Positions 7,238-15,270 of a stretch of 28,817 bases of DNA are shown here, in pieces. The translations under genes were made by a program, and so were the position numbers. The DNA comes from Anaeroplasmataceae bacterium (GTDB taxonomy: Bacteria > Bacillota_I > Bacilli_A > Acholeplasmatales > JAEDCM01): positions 1 to 28,817 of the forward strand of contig JAEDCM010000022.1 of NCBI GenBank assembly GCA_016294165.1, given 5' to 3'. The notes below the pieces were generated by a model that was not told the DNA's origin, did no database searches, and saw only the letters and a list, made by a program, of their open reading frames with translations. Numbering within the stretch: the first letter of the stretch is position 1; every line of letters begins with the position of its first letter.

Positions 7238-8512
7238 ATGAAAAAATATAAAAGTAGAATTGCAGATGAAATATTAAAAAGAAAACTAGAAGGTAAGGGA
7301 GCTGTATTAATAGAAGGTCCAAAATGGTGTGGTAAAACAACAACTGCAGAACAACTTGCAGCCAGCATACTTTATATGGATGACCCTGAAAGGAAAGAAC
7401 AAAACATAAATATGTCTGAATTGAACCCTAAAAGATTATTAAAAGGTGCTACTCCTAGACTTATAGATGAATGGCAAATTGCTCCGAAGCTTTGGGATAC
7501 AATTCGCTTTGAAGTGGATCATCGAAGTGAATTAGGTCAATTTATACTTACAGGTTCGGCAGTTCCTGTAGATACAAAAGAAATAACACATTCTGGAACA
7601 GGTAGATTTACTTGGTTAATGATGAGACCTATGAGTTTATATGAATCAGGCGATTCTAGCGGTGAAGTAAGTTTAAAAGATTTATTTGATGGTCAAATAG
7701 AAATTGATGGATATTCAGAACTAGATTTCGAACGATTAGCATTTCTTGTATGTAGAGGTGGTTGGCCTCAGGCAGTAGATATGCGAGATGAAATTGCATT
7801 AGATCAAGCAATGGATTATTTAGATGCTGTCATCCATTCAGATATCAATAGAGCTGATAATGTTCAAAAAAATCCTGATAAAGTACGTAGACTTATGCGT
7901 TCATATGCTAGAAATCAAGGGACTCAAGTTCCAAACACAGAGCTTGCAAAAGATGTTCAAGGGAATGATGAGGGTTCAATTAACGAAGAAACTGTTGCCT
8001 CATATTTAAGTGCATTGAAGAAGATATTTGTAGTAGAAGAAATGCCAGCATGGAATCCGAATTTACGTTCGAAAACAGCTATTCGTTCATCCGATACAAG
8101 ATATTATATAGATCCTTCCATAGCAGTTGCAGCATTAGGAGTTGGTCCTAATGATTTAATAAATGATTTAAAAACATTTGGACTCATATTTGAAACATTA
8201 TGTGTAAGAGATTTACGTGTATACGCGGAAGCTTTAAATGGTGATGTATTTCATTACAGAGATAAAAATGGATTAGAATGTGACGCTGTAATTCATTTAA
8301 AAAATGGAAAATATGGTTTAGTTGAAATTAAACTTGGTGGTGAAAAGCTTATTGAAGAAGGTGCTACAAGTTTAAAAGCTCTGGCGTCTAAAATTGATAC
8401 AGAGAAAATGAAGAGTCCATCATTCCTTATGGTTTTAACAGGAACAGGAGATTATGCTTATCGTCGTCAAGATGGTGTATTAGTTGTACCCGTAGGTTGT
8501 CTAAAAAATTAA
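7238..8512 (+). CDS. second AAA ATPase with DUF4143 domain (424 aa)
   Basis: Walker A is GPKWCGKTT (27-35), Walker B LIDEW (75-79) and the sensor region TGSAVP (105-110). The C-terminal DUF4143 part ends in a nuclease-like core: LECDAV, then VEIKLG, matching the E/D...ExK order of PD-(D/E)XK enzymes. The first ATPase has lost this ExK. ATG 7238 is preferred over ATG 7232 because CGAGG (7226-7230) lies seven bases before it. It belongs to a different DUF4143 subgroup from its neighbour, with little visible identity, so the pair is unlikely to be a recent tandem duplication. Codon use looks slightly less AT-biased than its neighbours. Function unknown. Confidence 0.88.
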   Translation: MKKYKSRIADEILKRKLEGKGAVLIEGPKWCGKTTTAEQLAASILYMDDPERKEQNINMSELNPKRLLKGATPRLIDEWQIAPKLWDTIRFEVDHRSELGQFILTGSAVPVDTKEITHSGTGRFTWLMMRPMSLYESGDSSGEVSLKDLFDGQIEIDGYSELDFERLAFLVCRGGWPQAVDMRDEIALDQAMDYLDAVIHSDINRADNVQKNPDKVRRLMRSYARNQGTQVPNTELAKDVQGNDEGSINEETVASYLSALKKIFVVEEMPAWNPNLRSKTAIRSSDTRYYIDPSIAVAALGVGPNDLINDLKTFGLIFETLCVRDLRVYAEALNGDVFHYRDKNGLECDAVIHLKNGKYGLVEIKLGGEKLIEEGATSLKALASKIDTEKMKSPSFLMVLTGTGDYAYRRQDGVLVVPVGCLKN

Positions 8513-8602
8513 TATTTGTATATTAAAATACCATTACAGTTAGATTCCACAATCTAAATTACAGTATTAACAAATCAAAGTATATCTATACTAGCACCAA
8601 GT

Positions 8603-8680
8603 GCTTCATATAGCTATAAATTATACACTTTAAATTAGTTGTTTTAGATTTTATGATGGAGATGTTTTAAATGAAAAATA
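8603..8680 (+). repeat. direct repeat, right copy, with vestigial gene end
   Basis: Matches 4693-4770 at 73 of 78 positions. Bases 8603-8638 still encode the last eleven residues (ASYSYKLYTLN) and stop of a relative of the 3859-4728 protein, but nothing of the gene remains upstream. Bases 8661-8680 supply the ribosome site and first codons of the next membrane gene. Either a second copy of the gene was deleted, or the repeats recombined when the DUF4375/ATPase block arrived. Confidence 0.95.
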
Positions 8681-9273
8681 GATTAAAGAAAATAACAAAA
8701 ATATCTGCAATTATTACTTTTATAAGTTTTATATATAAAGCAATTTTATCGTATTTAACATTATCAATGGTTTTACTAATTGCATCTATATCAACGTTTT
8801 TAATATTTATTGTTAAATTGCTTTTTGTAAAAAATCTAACAAAAAGCAGAGTTAATAAAAAGAAAGCATATTTTATTATGTCTTTGGCATTATTAGTTTA
8901 TTCAATCATTTTTATTTCATTTGTTGTTTTAAAGATCAATGGTATAGATGCTTCAAATAGTAAAGAGTATTCAGGTACGACAGGATACCTGTTAATAAGT
9001 TTTATGTTGTTAATGTTTATATTATCATTATTGAATTTAAAAAAAGCCTATGAAAAAACCGACTTAATGTTTATTGGTTTAAAGGAGATGACATTTGCAT
9101 CAGCTCTTGCGGATTTGGTTATAATAGAAGAATTTATATATAGAATGTATTTTATTACAAAAGATTATTTAATTATTAAGAATTTTCACAATTATTTTCC
9201 ATTAGGAATAGGTATTTTTATGGTTCTTATATCTATATTAATGCTATTTAGGGGAACTAAATATAAACCATAG
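8671..9273 (+). CDS. small multi-pass membrane protein of unknown function (200 aa)
   Basis: Hydrophobic segments lie at about residues 10-28, 31-53, 67-89, 104-122 and 175-194, with a less hydrophobic candidate at 138-152, giving five or six membrane spans and short basic loops. No family was recognised. Residues 153-158 (EEFIYR) resemble the EExxxR motif of CPBP intramembrane proteases, but the later histidine motifs of that family are not evident and the protein is short. ATG 8671 follows GATGGAGATG (about 8655-8664), the ribosome site shared with the left repeat. The truncated ABC ATPase begins about 30 bases downstream. Confidence 0.6.
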   Translation: MKNRLKKITKISAIITFISFIYKAILSYLTLSMVLLIASISTFLIFIVKLLFVKNLTKSRVNKKKAYFIMSLALLVYSIIFISFVVLKINGIDASNSKEYSGTTGYLLISFMLLMFILSLLNLKKAYEKTDLMFIGLKEMTFASALADLVIIEEFIYRMYFITKDYLIIKNFHNYFPLGIGIFMVLISILMLFRGTKYKP

Positions 9274-9304
9274 GTATTTAAGTGTATAAGCGTCTTATTA
9301 ACTA

Positions 9305-9979
9305 TTGTTGGATGTGTTTTCTATTGTTGGATTAAATGGTGCTGGTAAAACTACAATAATAAAACTTTTATGTCGCTTATATGAACCAACAAATGGAAAA
9401 ATATATATAAATGATATTCCGATTGAAGATTATGAAATTCATTCATATATTAAACTTGTAAGTGCCGTTTTCCAAGATTATAAGTTGTTTTCATATTCAA
9501 TTTTAGACAATATAAAGCCAAATATTGACCTATCTGAAGCCAAAAAGATTTCTGCTGAGGTTGGAATAATTGATAAGATTGAATCACTAGAATATGGTTT
9601 TGATTCAATTATCGGGAAATCATATGATAAGCAAGGTGTTGAAATGTCAGGCGGACAAAAACAAAAAATAGCAATTGCTAGAGCTTTAGCTAAAAAAGCA
9701 TCATTATTAATCATGGATGAACCAACAAGTGCTCTAGATCCGATTGCTGAAGCGGATATTTATAAAAATTTTAATGCACTAGCATTAAATAAAACAGCAA
9801 TTTATATTTCACATCGAATGTCTTCATCAATTTTTTATGACAAAATTATGGTGTTATATAATGGAAAAATCACTGATTTTGATTCACATAAGAATTTAAT
9901 GAATAACCATGATAGCTTATATTATAAATTATTTACAACTCAGGCCAAAAACTATAAGATGGACGAGATTAGCAAATAA
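9305..9979 (+). pseudogene. 5'-truncated ABC exporter: nucleotide-binding domain only
   Basis: The frame opens abruptly inside an ABC ATPase domain: FSIVGLNGAGKTT (Walker A at 9-17) is its ninth residue, so the A-loop strand and the whole membrane domain of a TMD-NBD exporter are missing. Everything later is intact: Q57 (VFQDYKLF), signature MSGGQKQK (114-121), Walker B LLIMDEPTS (134-142), D-loop SALD and switch H170. An in-frame stop lies immediately upstream (9299-9301), no ribosome site precedes the first usable codon (TTG 9305), and the adjacent membrane gene is not an exporter TMD. A broken gene is the simplest reading. Conserved motifs suggest the break is recent. Confidence 0.8.
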
Positions 9980-9990
9980 CAATTAAATTT

Positions 9991-10034
9991 ATGTTTAATT
10001 TGGACTTTGAAAGTTTAAATTAAACATTTTTTTT
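9991..10034 (+). terminator. strong hairpin terminator
   Basis: Arms ATGTTTAATTT (9991-10001) and its exact complement (10017-10027) enclose a smaller internal stem (ACTTT/AAAGT) and are followed by eight T residues (10027-10034). It ends transcription from the ABC relic and separates the accessory island from the glycosyltransferase operon. Confidence 0.88.
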
Positions 10035-10061
10035 AAAAAATTTTTCGATTTTTGTTTTTTT

Positions 10062-10070
10062 TGATATAAT
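10062..10070 (+). promoter_or_regulatory. extended -10 of the glycosyltransferase operon
   Basis: TGATATAAT (10062-10070) is a full extended -10. The upstream DNA is T-rich without a clear -35. It lies about 25 bases before ATG 10095. Confidence 0.55.
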
Positions 10071-10094
10071 ATAGTGGTATTGGGGGGATTTATA

Positions 10095-11330
10095 ATGGAT
10101 GCCTTTATTTTTGTTTTAGATGTTATGTTTATTACAATAATAACTATTGCATTAGGCTTAATAATCTATTACGGTATAAATATTATTAAATATAAACCTG
10201 CAAAAGACCAAATAAATATGAAAAATTACAAATATGCCATCTTAATTCCTGCTCGAAATGAATCTCATGTTATTAGAAACTTATTAGAGAGCATTGTTAA
10301 TCAAGAATATAAGTTAGATAGTAAGGATATTTATATCATTATTGAGGATGAAAGTGATCCAACTATCGAAATTGTTAAAGAGTACAATATGTCATATTAT
10401 ATTAGAGGGGACATCGAAGGAAAAAGAAGAAAAGGATATGCTCTTGATGAATGTATAAAGGATATTTTATCAAAAGGCTTAAAATATGATGCATTTTTTA
10501 TTTTTGATGCGGATAATGTTTTAGACCCTAAATTTATTTATTATATGAATGAAAGCTTTAATAATGGCTATGATATTGCAATTGGATATCGTAATTCAAC
10601 TAATTGGAATTATAATTCTATAAGTGTTTGCTCGGGATTAACATTTACAATGATTAATAATTTTGGAAATATTGAAAGATTGCGAAAGGATTATAATGTT
10701 GTAATATCAGGTACAGGATATTATATAAAAGGAAGCATAATTGAAGAATTAGGTGGATTTCCTTTTTATAGTCTGACTGAGGATTATGAGTTAAGCTTGT
10801 TTTCTATCTTGAAAAAATATAAAACAACTTATAATTTGAATGCTGAGTATTTTGATGAACAGCCTACAACCTTAAAAGTGTCAAACAAACAAAGGAAACG
10901 ATGGGTTAAAGGTTATTTTGAAGCAAGAAAAAAATATTCAAAAAAAATCATTGAAGAATCTAAAAATGATAAAGTAAATCATAAAGCTAAAAGCTTTGGT
11001 GTTTGGCCACTTTTTATTTTAATAATCCAATTATTATTATATTTTGTAACACATATTGTTTTAGGTATAACTGCGTATTATGATGGACTTGATTACTTTT
11101 GGTATTTTTTAAGAGTAATTGGCGTTATAGCTTTTTCATATACTATTTTAGTTATATTTACATTAATATTAATAATACTAGAGCAAAAGAGAGCTAAATT
11201 CAAATTTAAAACGATAATTAAAGCATTAATGTTTAACCCGATTTTTTTACTGATGTATGTATATATAGTTTTATCTTCATTTGGTAAAGAAGAGGTTAAA
11301 TGGGAAGAAATACAACATTGTGGAAGGTAA
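10095..11330 (+). CDS. membrane glycosyltransferase family 2, synthase type (411 aa)
   Basis: A processive-type GT2 enzyme like hyaluronan, cellulose and N-acetylglucosamine synthases, using a nucleotide sugar at the inner face of the membrane. One N-terminal membrane span (about residues 3-27) precedes the GT-A domain: YAILIPARNE (about 47-56), DAD metal site (138-140), TEDYEL (228-233, with the catalytic-base ED) and QRKRW (266-270), the QxxRW acceptor/product motif of processive enzymes. Three membrane spans close the protein (about 300-325, 330-370 and 375-402). ATG 10095 follows GGGGGGAT; upstream GTG 10074 is not supported. The downstream membrane gene begins five bases after its stop. 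The polymer or lipid it makes is unknown. Confidence 0.88.
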   Translation: MDAFIFVLDVMFITIITIALGLIIYYGINIIKYKPAKDQINMKNYKYAILIPARNESHVIRNLLESIVNQEYKLDSKDIYIIIEDESDPTIEIVKEYNMSYYIRGDIEGKRRKGYALDECIKDILSKGLKYDAFFIFDADNVLDPKFIYYMNESFNNGYDIAIGYRNSTNWNYNSISVCSGLTFTMINNFGNIERLRKDYNVVISGTGYYIKGSIIEELGGFPFYSLTEDYELSLFSILKKYKTTYNLNAEYFDEQPTTLKVSNKQRKRWVKGYFEARKKYSKKIIEESKNDKVNHKAKSFGVWPLFILIIQLLLYFVTHIVLGITAYYDGLDYFWYFLRVIGVIAFSYTILVIFTLILIILEQKRAKFKFKTIIKALMFNPIFLLMYVYIVLSSFGKEEVKWEEIQHCGR

Positions 11331-11335
11331 AAAAT

Positions 11336-12100
11336 ATGGAAAAAATTATTAGAAAAATAGGGATTATTATAAATATTATTGTATTTATTATATTATGTGT
11401 ATCATTGATTTATGGGCTTATTGCGCGATTTACATCTTTATCAGATCACATTAATACTACTAAATCTCAATTGACAATCGTAATTGCCCAATCATTAACA
11501 GGTATGTTTGTAACATCTCTTCCATTGATTATTGAATTGAAAGGAAGAAGAGTTCCAACGATTATTACGATTTCCGATTCGGTGTTTATTTTTTTAGCAT
11601 CAATAATCGGTGAAGTATTCATGTTTTATTATAATGTGTGGTATTGGGATTTAATTGTTCATTTCCTATGCTCCATATTATTATCAGCCCTATGGCTTTC
11701 AATAATTACCATCATTTGTAAGCCAGTTGATGGAAAATATTCGTTTTCCCCATTCTATATTGCCTTATCAACATTTTGCTTTATCATGGCTGTAGGAGCT
11801 GTATGGGAGGTTATTGAGTTTACTATTGATTCTATTTTTGGAACAAATATGCAAAAATTAATGGTTGAAAGTAGTAATATATTTAATGGCGGAAATACAT
11901 TTGAAAATCTAAACGGCACTGATGCAGAAATAGCGACACTATTTAGAACACCAAAAGGATATAGATATGCGCTTTTAGATACAATGGAAGATATTGTTGT
12001 TGATACATTAGGAGCAATATTAGTTTCAATATTTTATTTTATAATGTTTATGAAAAAAAGATTTACAATGCAACAGTTCGAATATACTAAGAAGAAATAA
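11336..12100 (+). CDS. YjdF/DUF2238-like multi-pass membrane protein (254 aa)
   Basis: Hydrophobic spans lie at about residues 8-30, 45-65, 72-95, 100-127, 138-163 and 220-243. Polar residues embedded in or near the membrane match the DUF2238 (YjdF) pattern: WDLIVHF, AVWEVIEFTID and MEDIVVDTLGA. Function of that family is unknown; the conserved Asp, Glu and His suggest a metal site or catalysis. ATG 11336 is chosen because GGAAGG (11322-11327) lies eight bases upstream, inside the end of the glycosyltransferase gene, so the two are one operon. A palindrome (12124-12139) ending in six T residues may terminate it. Confidence 0.7.
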   Translation: MEKIIRKIGIIINIIVFIILCVSLIYGLIARFTSLSDHINTTKSQLTIVIAQSLTGMFVTSLPLIIELKGRRVPTIITISDSVFIFLASIIGEVFMFYYNVWYWDLIVHFLCSILLSALWLSIITIICKPVDGKYSFSPFYIALSTFCFIMAVGAVWEVIEFTIDSIFGTNMQKLMVESSNIFNGGNTFENLNGTDAEIATLFRTPKGYRYALLDTMEDIVVDTLGAILVSIFYFIMFMKKRFTMQQFEYTKKK

Positions 12101-12237
12101 TTTTCTTGATAGATTTTAATTATAAAAAACATGTTTTTTAATAACTTGTAAATATGTATTTTTGTGATAAAATATCATTGATAATAAAAATAGGGGATAG
12201 TTTTTATTATTTGATTAATTGTTAAAATTATTATAAA

Positions 12238-12266
12238 TTGTGTATGTGTATTTTGAATTTTATAAA
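12238..12266 (+). promoter_or_regulatory. candidate promoter of the anchored protein gene
   Basis: TTGTGT (12238-12243), 17 bases, TATAAA (12261-12266), giving a leader of about 70 bases before ATG 12343. A second, weaker pair (TTGTAA 12146-12151, TAAAAT 12168-12173) lies further up. Confidence 0.45.
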
Positions 12267-12342
12267 TTAATAATTAGAAAAAACATTTATAAGTATTTAT
12301 CTGTCCCACATTAAAATATTTTAATAAAAAAAGGAGAGAAAG

Positions 12343-13215
12343 ATGAAGAAGTTATTAATTGGGTTATTAATTTTAATTTCCCTTATTAGTATGTCTTTAA
12401 TTGGGGTTTATATTGCAGCACGCGTTTCATTAGGTGTTGATTTATTTAACACTGTTGGACAATTAAAAACTTTAAGCGAAAAAGTGAATGAAGAAAAAAT
12501 ATTTAACAAAAGCTATGATTTAAACGATTTAGAAAAATTAAAGGAACAAACTAACGCAAGTATAGGTGATGTAATTGTATTTGAAAGTGGTAGTGGATTA
12601 GATGGATATTCCATTGATTATACTGCTTTTAGTGGTTCTAAAACTAGCCCTCTTTTCTACACAGAAGAGAATACAGGCGCTCTTATAGGGATTATGTTTA
12701 AACAAATCAATAATGGAAAGCTTGTTGTTGGCAAGAAGGAGCTTGATGCCAAAGTATTACAAGTAAAATTTGATAATGTAAACAATGAAACTGGGGAGTG
12801 TGATTTTGGGATTAGTATTAAAATTGATTTAAAGCCATATAAGAATGAGATGGATAGCTTTCCATTTTCATTAATTCGCAGTCATTTCCCAAATTATTTG
12901 TATATTACATCAGTTGTTCACATTGAAAAGGATGCCGAAGGATTAGGGTATAATTTAACATCAAAATATTTAACGATTAATAAATTAAATGCTGAAGATA
13001 CAAAAGATTTTTTCCATACTCTTGATGTATTATTAAAGATTGGAAAACTTGATGATTTCAATCTTCAAATTGGTAATATTTTTGTTAATTTATTGATTGG
13101 AACAGAAGAAGAACCGGGATTTATCTATACAATTCAAAAAGCAAATGGTTCTGGAAGCTTTGGATTTTTAAATATGACAATTGATGAAGTTGAAACGCCT
13201 TTACTAGTTTTCTAA
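12343..13215 (+). CDS. N-terminally anchored extracytoplasmic protein of unknown function (290 aa)
   Basis: MKK followed by one long hydrophobic segment (about residues 4-27) and no obvious cleavage site points to an uncleaved signal anchor with about 260 residues outside the cell. The outer part starts with a charged helix (about 40-75) and continues as a beta-rich region (VIVFESGSGLDGYSIDY, LYITSVVHIEK, FGFLNMTIDEVE). No family was recognised; the layout recalls LPXTG-less surface or envelope-assembly proteins. A strong ribosome site (AAGGAGAG, about 12331-12338) precedes ATG 12343. It follows the glycosyltransferase operon but probably has its own promoter, and is ended by the bidirectional terminator at 13317-13370. 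Confidence 0.7.
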   Translation: MKKLLIGLLILISLISMSLIGVYIAARVSLGVDLFNTVGQLKTLSEKVNEEKIFNKSYDLNDLEKLKEQTNASIGDVIVFESGSGLDGYSIDYTAFSGSKTSPLFYTEENTGALIGIMFKQINNGKLVVGKKELDAKVLQVKFDNVNNETGECDFGISIKIDLKPYKNEMDSFPFSLIRSHFPNYLYITSVVHIEKDAEGLGYNLTSKYLTINKLNAEDTKDFFHTLDVLLKIGKLDDFNLQIGNIFVNLLIGTEEEPGFIYTIQKANGSGSFGFLNMTIDEVETPLLVF

Positions 13216-13263
13216 TTTATATTCAAAGAAGTAATTGCCTTGTTTATTTAGGTTCTTTAAAAT

Positions 13264-13309
13264 AATCGATGTATAGTTGCAAAATCAACTTTAAATTAAT
13301 CGATGTATA
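13264..13309 (+). repeat. short direct repeats AATCGATGTATA
   Basis: AATCGATGTATA occurs at 13264-13275 and 13298-13309, 34 bases apart, and an inverted near-copy (TATACACCGATT, one mismatch) lies at 13403-13414 on the far side of the terminator. The gap 13216-13527 otherwise holds only two terminators. No role can be assigned. Confidence 0.55.
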
Positions 13310-13316
13310 AACTATA

Positions 13317-13370
13317 AAAAAAGATGTATTATTAAGCAGACTAATCTGTAAAATAATACATCTTTTTTTT
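13317..13370. terminator. bidirectional hairpin terminator
   Basis: Arms 13317-13333 and 13352-13368 are exact 17-bp complements with A6 on one side and T8 on the other, so the hairpin has a U-tail in both directions. It serves the anchored-protein gene on the plus strand and can block residual minus-strand transcription from the permease gene. Confidence 0.9.
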
Positions 13371-13494
13371 AACTATTAAATTACACCACAAAGTTTAAAG
13401 CTTATACACCGATTCTTTGAAAGCTATATATTCTACATCTATTATTTTAAATATTCGGAATTATCTGGCAGATGATTCCCTTTTATACGTTAGT

Positions 13495-13522
13495 CAAAAA
13501 AATGCCAACTGAAAAGTGGCAT
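13495..13522 (-). terminator. terminator of the AEC permease gene
   Basis: On the minus strand ATGCCACT pairs with AGTTGGCAT (one bulged base, short loop), followed by seven T residues (complement of 13496-13502). It lies immediately after the permease stop. Confidence 0.85.
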
Positions 13523-13527
13523 GTTAA

Positions 13528-14451
13528 TTACAATATTAGTAATAATAATGGGATAGTAATGATACATAATATGGTTGATAATAATACAATATTTGCGGAT
13601 ATTTCTTGTTCAGTTTGGTGAAGTTCAGCAAGCGAAAGAATTATTGCAGCTGATGGAACTGAGCTCAATACAAGGATAGAAGCTTTAAATGGATAATCAA
13701 GAAATGGTAAAAAGAAAACACACAAATATGCAAATAGCGGAAATATGATTAGTTTTAAAAAACAAGCTATATATACAACTGGTCTTTTAAATAATTCAAT
13801 GACTTTAACAGTTGACATTCGCATTCCAAGAACAAACATGCACAATGGTGTAGTCATTTTACCTAATATAGAAATAGCATTATCTAAAGCAGATGGTAAA
13901 TTAATACTTAATATATATATTGGTAAAGAAAAAGATATCGCTAGTGTTGTTGGATTGATGATTGCGGATTTAAGAGAAATGTATTTTTTGTTCTTTGTAA
14001 GCATGAATACTCCTAGGGTAAATGCTAGAAGATTCATACTCATAACATATACTGATGAGTAACATGAAACAATCGGATTTTTTGGAAATAAGGAATTTAT
14101 AATTGGCAAACCAAAATACCCAACATTTCCAAATGCTGCTCCTATTGTTAATAATCGATATAGCGAATTATTAAACTTTTTATGAAAAATTAAATAAAGA
14201 ATCAAGATGATTATAGCCTGTAATAGAAAACTTATTATGAAGAATAATCCCATTTGTAATAGGTTTTCCTTGCGATAAGTAACATTTAAAAAAGCATTCA
14301 ATATCATTGCAGGTCCGCATACATAAATAAGCAAAGCAGAAAGAGATTTTCCATGAGATGCATCTGCTTTTTTCGTTTTACATAGAATAAATCCTATTAG
14401 TAAATATATAATCATAAATGCTACGTTTGTTAATGTTGTATAAAAATACAT
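13528..14451 (-). CDS. AEC (auxin efflux carrier) family transporter (307 aa)
   Basis: A ten-span permease of the PF03547 family, in two five-helix halves. The first half ends with GAAFGNVGYFGLPI (about residues 103-116), the conserved crossover motif of helix 4; the second half has LGKMTTPLCMFVLGM (about 195-209) and SSVPSAAIILSLAE (about 264-277). Bacterial members export or exchange dicarboxylates such as malate, or amino acids; the substrate cannot be told here. Length is normal. GGTGAT (14462-14457) precedes ATG 14451. Single gene, opposite in orientation to its neighbours. Confidence 0.88.
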   Translation of the reverse strand: MYFYTTLTNVAFMIIYLLIGFILCKTKKADASHGKSLSALLIYVCGPAMILNAFLNVTYRKENLLQMGLFFIISFLLQAIIILILYLIFHKKFNNSLYRLLTIGAAFGNVGYFGLPIINSLFPKNPIVSCYSSVYVMSMNLLAFTLGVFMLTKNKKYISLKSAIINPTTLAISFSLPIYILSINLPSALDNAISILGKMTTPLCMFVLGMRMSTVKVIELFKRPVVYIACFLKLIIFPLFAYLCVFFLPFLDYPFKASILVLSSVPSAAIILSLAELHQTEQEISANIVLLSTILCIITIPLLLLIL

Positions 14452-14552
14452 AAAAAATCACCACACGATTATGAATTATATCACTAATTATTTTTAAAGC
14501 AATAATTTTAATTAAATATATATGATATCAATGTCAACTTCCTAAGGATTGA

Positions 14553-14672
14553 ACATCATTTGTTATTGCCCATCGTTTATCAACAATTAAAAATGCAGAT
14601 ATCATTAAGCAAGATAATCATCATAGATTACTAGCCAAGAATGGATTCTATGCAGAATTATATAATTTATAA
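14553..14672 (+). pseudogene. ABC exporter relic: C-terminal tail only
   Basis: Thirty-nine codons read TSFVIAHRLSTIKNADII, then HHRLLAKNGFYAELYNL and TAA (14670-14672). This is the switch-histidine (H-loop) segment and the C-terminal helix of an ABC exporter ATPase. About ten residues normally found between them (the VLKDGKIVEQG part) are deleted in frame, and a stop precedes the fragment. No start or ribosome site is present. It is a different exporter from the relic at 9305-9979, whose tail is still in place. The rest of 14452-14775 carries only the promoter below. Confidence 0.85.
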
Positions 14673-14724
14673 TTTGAACAAATTGCATAATTATATGTTT
14701 ACTGTCCTGGAGATTTGAAAAAAT

Positions 14725-14753
14725 TTGCAGGGCTTTTTCGATTATGATATAAT
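14725..14753 (+). promoter_or_regulatory. promoter of the CDP-alcohol phosphotransferase gene
   Basis: TTGCAG (14725-14730), 17 bases and TATAAT (14748-14753) with an extended TG (14745-14746). The start codon is at 14776. Confidence 0.75.
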
Positions 14754-14775
14754 TTTATAAAAGTGAGGGAATTAT

Positions 14776-15270
14776 ATGGCAAATATCATCACAAGCATAA
14801 GGATTGTATGTAGTATTATTATAATATTTTGCACTCCATTTTCTTCAAATTTTTATATATTTTATTTAATTGCGGGATTTAGCGATATGATAGATGGAAC
14901 AATAGCGAGAAAAACAAACAAGGCAAATGAGTTTGGATCAAAGTTTGACACAATAGCCGATTTAACATTTGCTTTTATATGTTTAATAAAAATAATTCCT
15001 GAATTAAAAATTCCCAATTTGTTATTTATCTGGATATTTGTGATTTTTATTATTAAAATAGTAAATATTATTTCTGGATATATTATGAAAAAAGAATTTA
15101 TAGCTGTTCACACAATCTTTAATAAGATTACAGGAGCAGCACTTTTTATCCTTCCGCTAACATTAGATTTCATTAATATAAGATATACTGGATCAATTAT
15201 TTGTGCATTAGCAACTTTTGCGGCAATTCAAGAAGGACACTTTATAAGAACAAAAAAAGCTTTCAAATGA
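14776..15270 (+). CDS. CDP-alcohol phosphatidyltransferase family protein (164 aa)
   Basis: Carries the complete family motif D-x2-D-G-x2-A-R-x8-G-x3-D-x3-D at residues 37-62 (D37, D40, G41, A44, R45, G54, D58, D62), which binds two metal ions and the CDP-linked lipid. Five or six membrane spans are visible. Such enzymes join an alcohol (glycerol phosphate, serine, inositol) to a CDP-diacylglycerol with release of CMP; the short length and TNKANEFGSKFD context fit a PgsA-like or uncharacterised phosphotransferase, but the acceptor is not determinable. GTGAGGG (14763-14769) precedes ATG 14776. The stop lies within the terminator hairpin. Single-gene unit. Confidence 0.85.
   Translation: MANIITSIRIVCSIIIIFCTPFSSNFYIFYLIAGFSDMIDGTIARKTNKANEFGSKFDTIADLTFAFICLIKIIPELKIPNLLFIWIFVIFIIKIVNIISGYIMKKEFIAVHTIFNKITGAALFILPLTLDFINIRYTGSIICALATFAAIQEGHFIRTKKAFK

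Noticed and set aside
8671..9273. CPBP-type intramembrane protease, from EEFIYR at residues 153-158
   Set aside because: The other two family motifs with conserved His and Asn are not found and the protein is only 200 residues; one six-residue match is not enough.
8671..9979. Two-gene ABC transporter (membrane protein plus ATPase)
   Set aside because: The ATPase lacks its first strand, a start and a ribosome site, and is of the fused TMD-NBD exporter type; the membrane protein does not resemble an exporter TMD.
13745..14062. 105-codon plus-strand frame
   Set aside because: It lies entirely antisense to the well-supported AEC permease gene and has no family resemblance or ribosome site.
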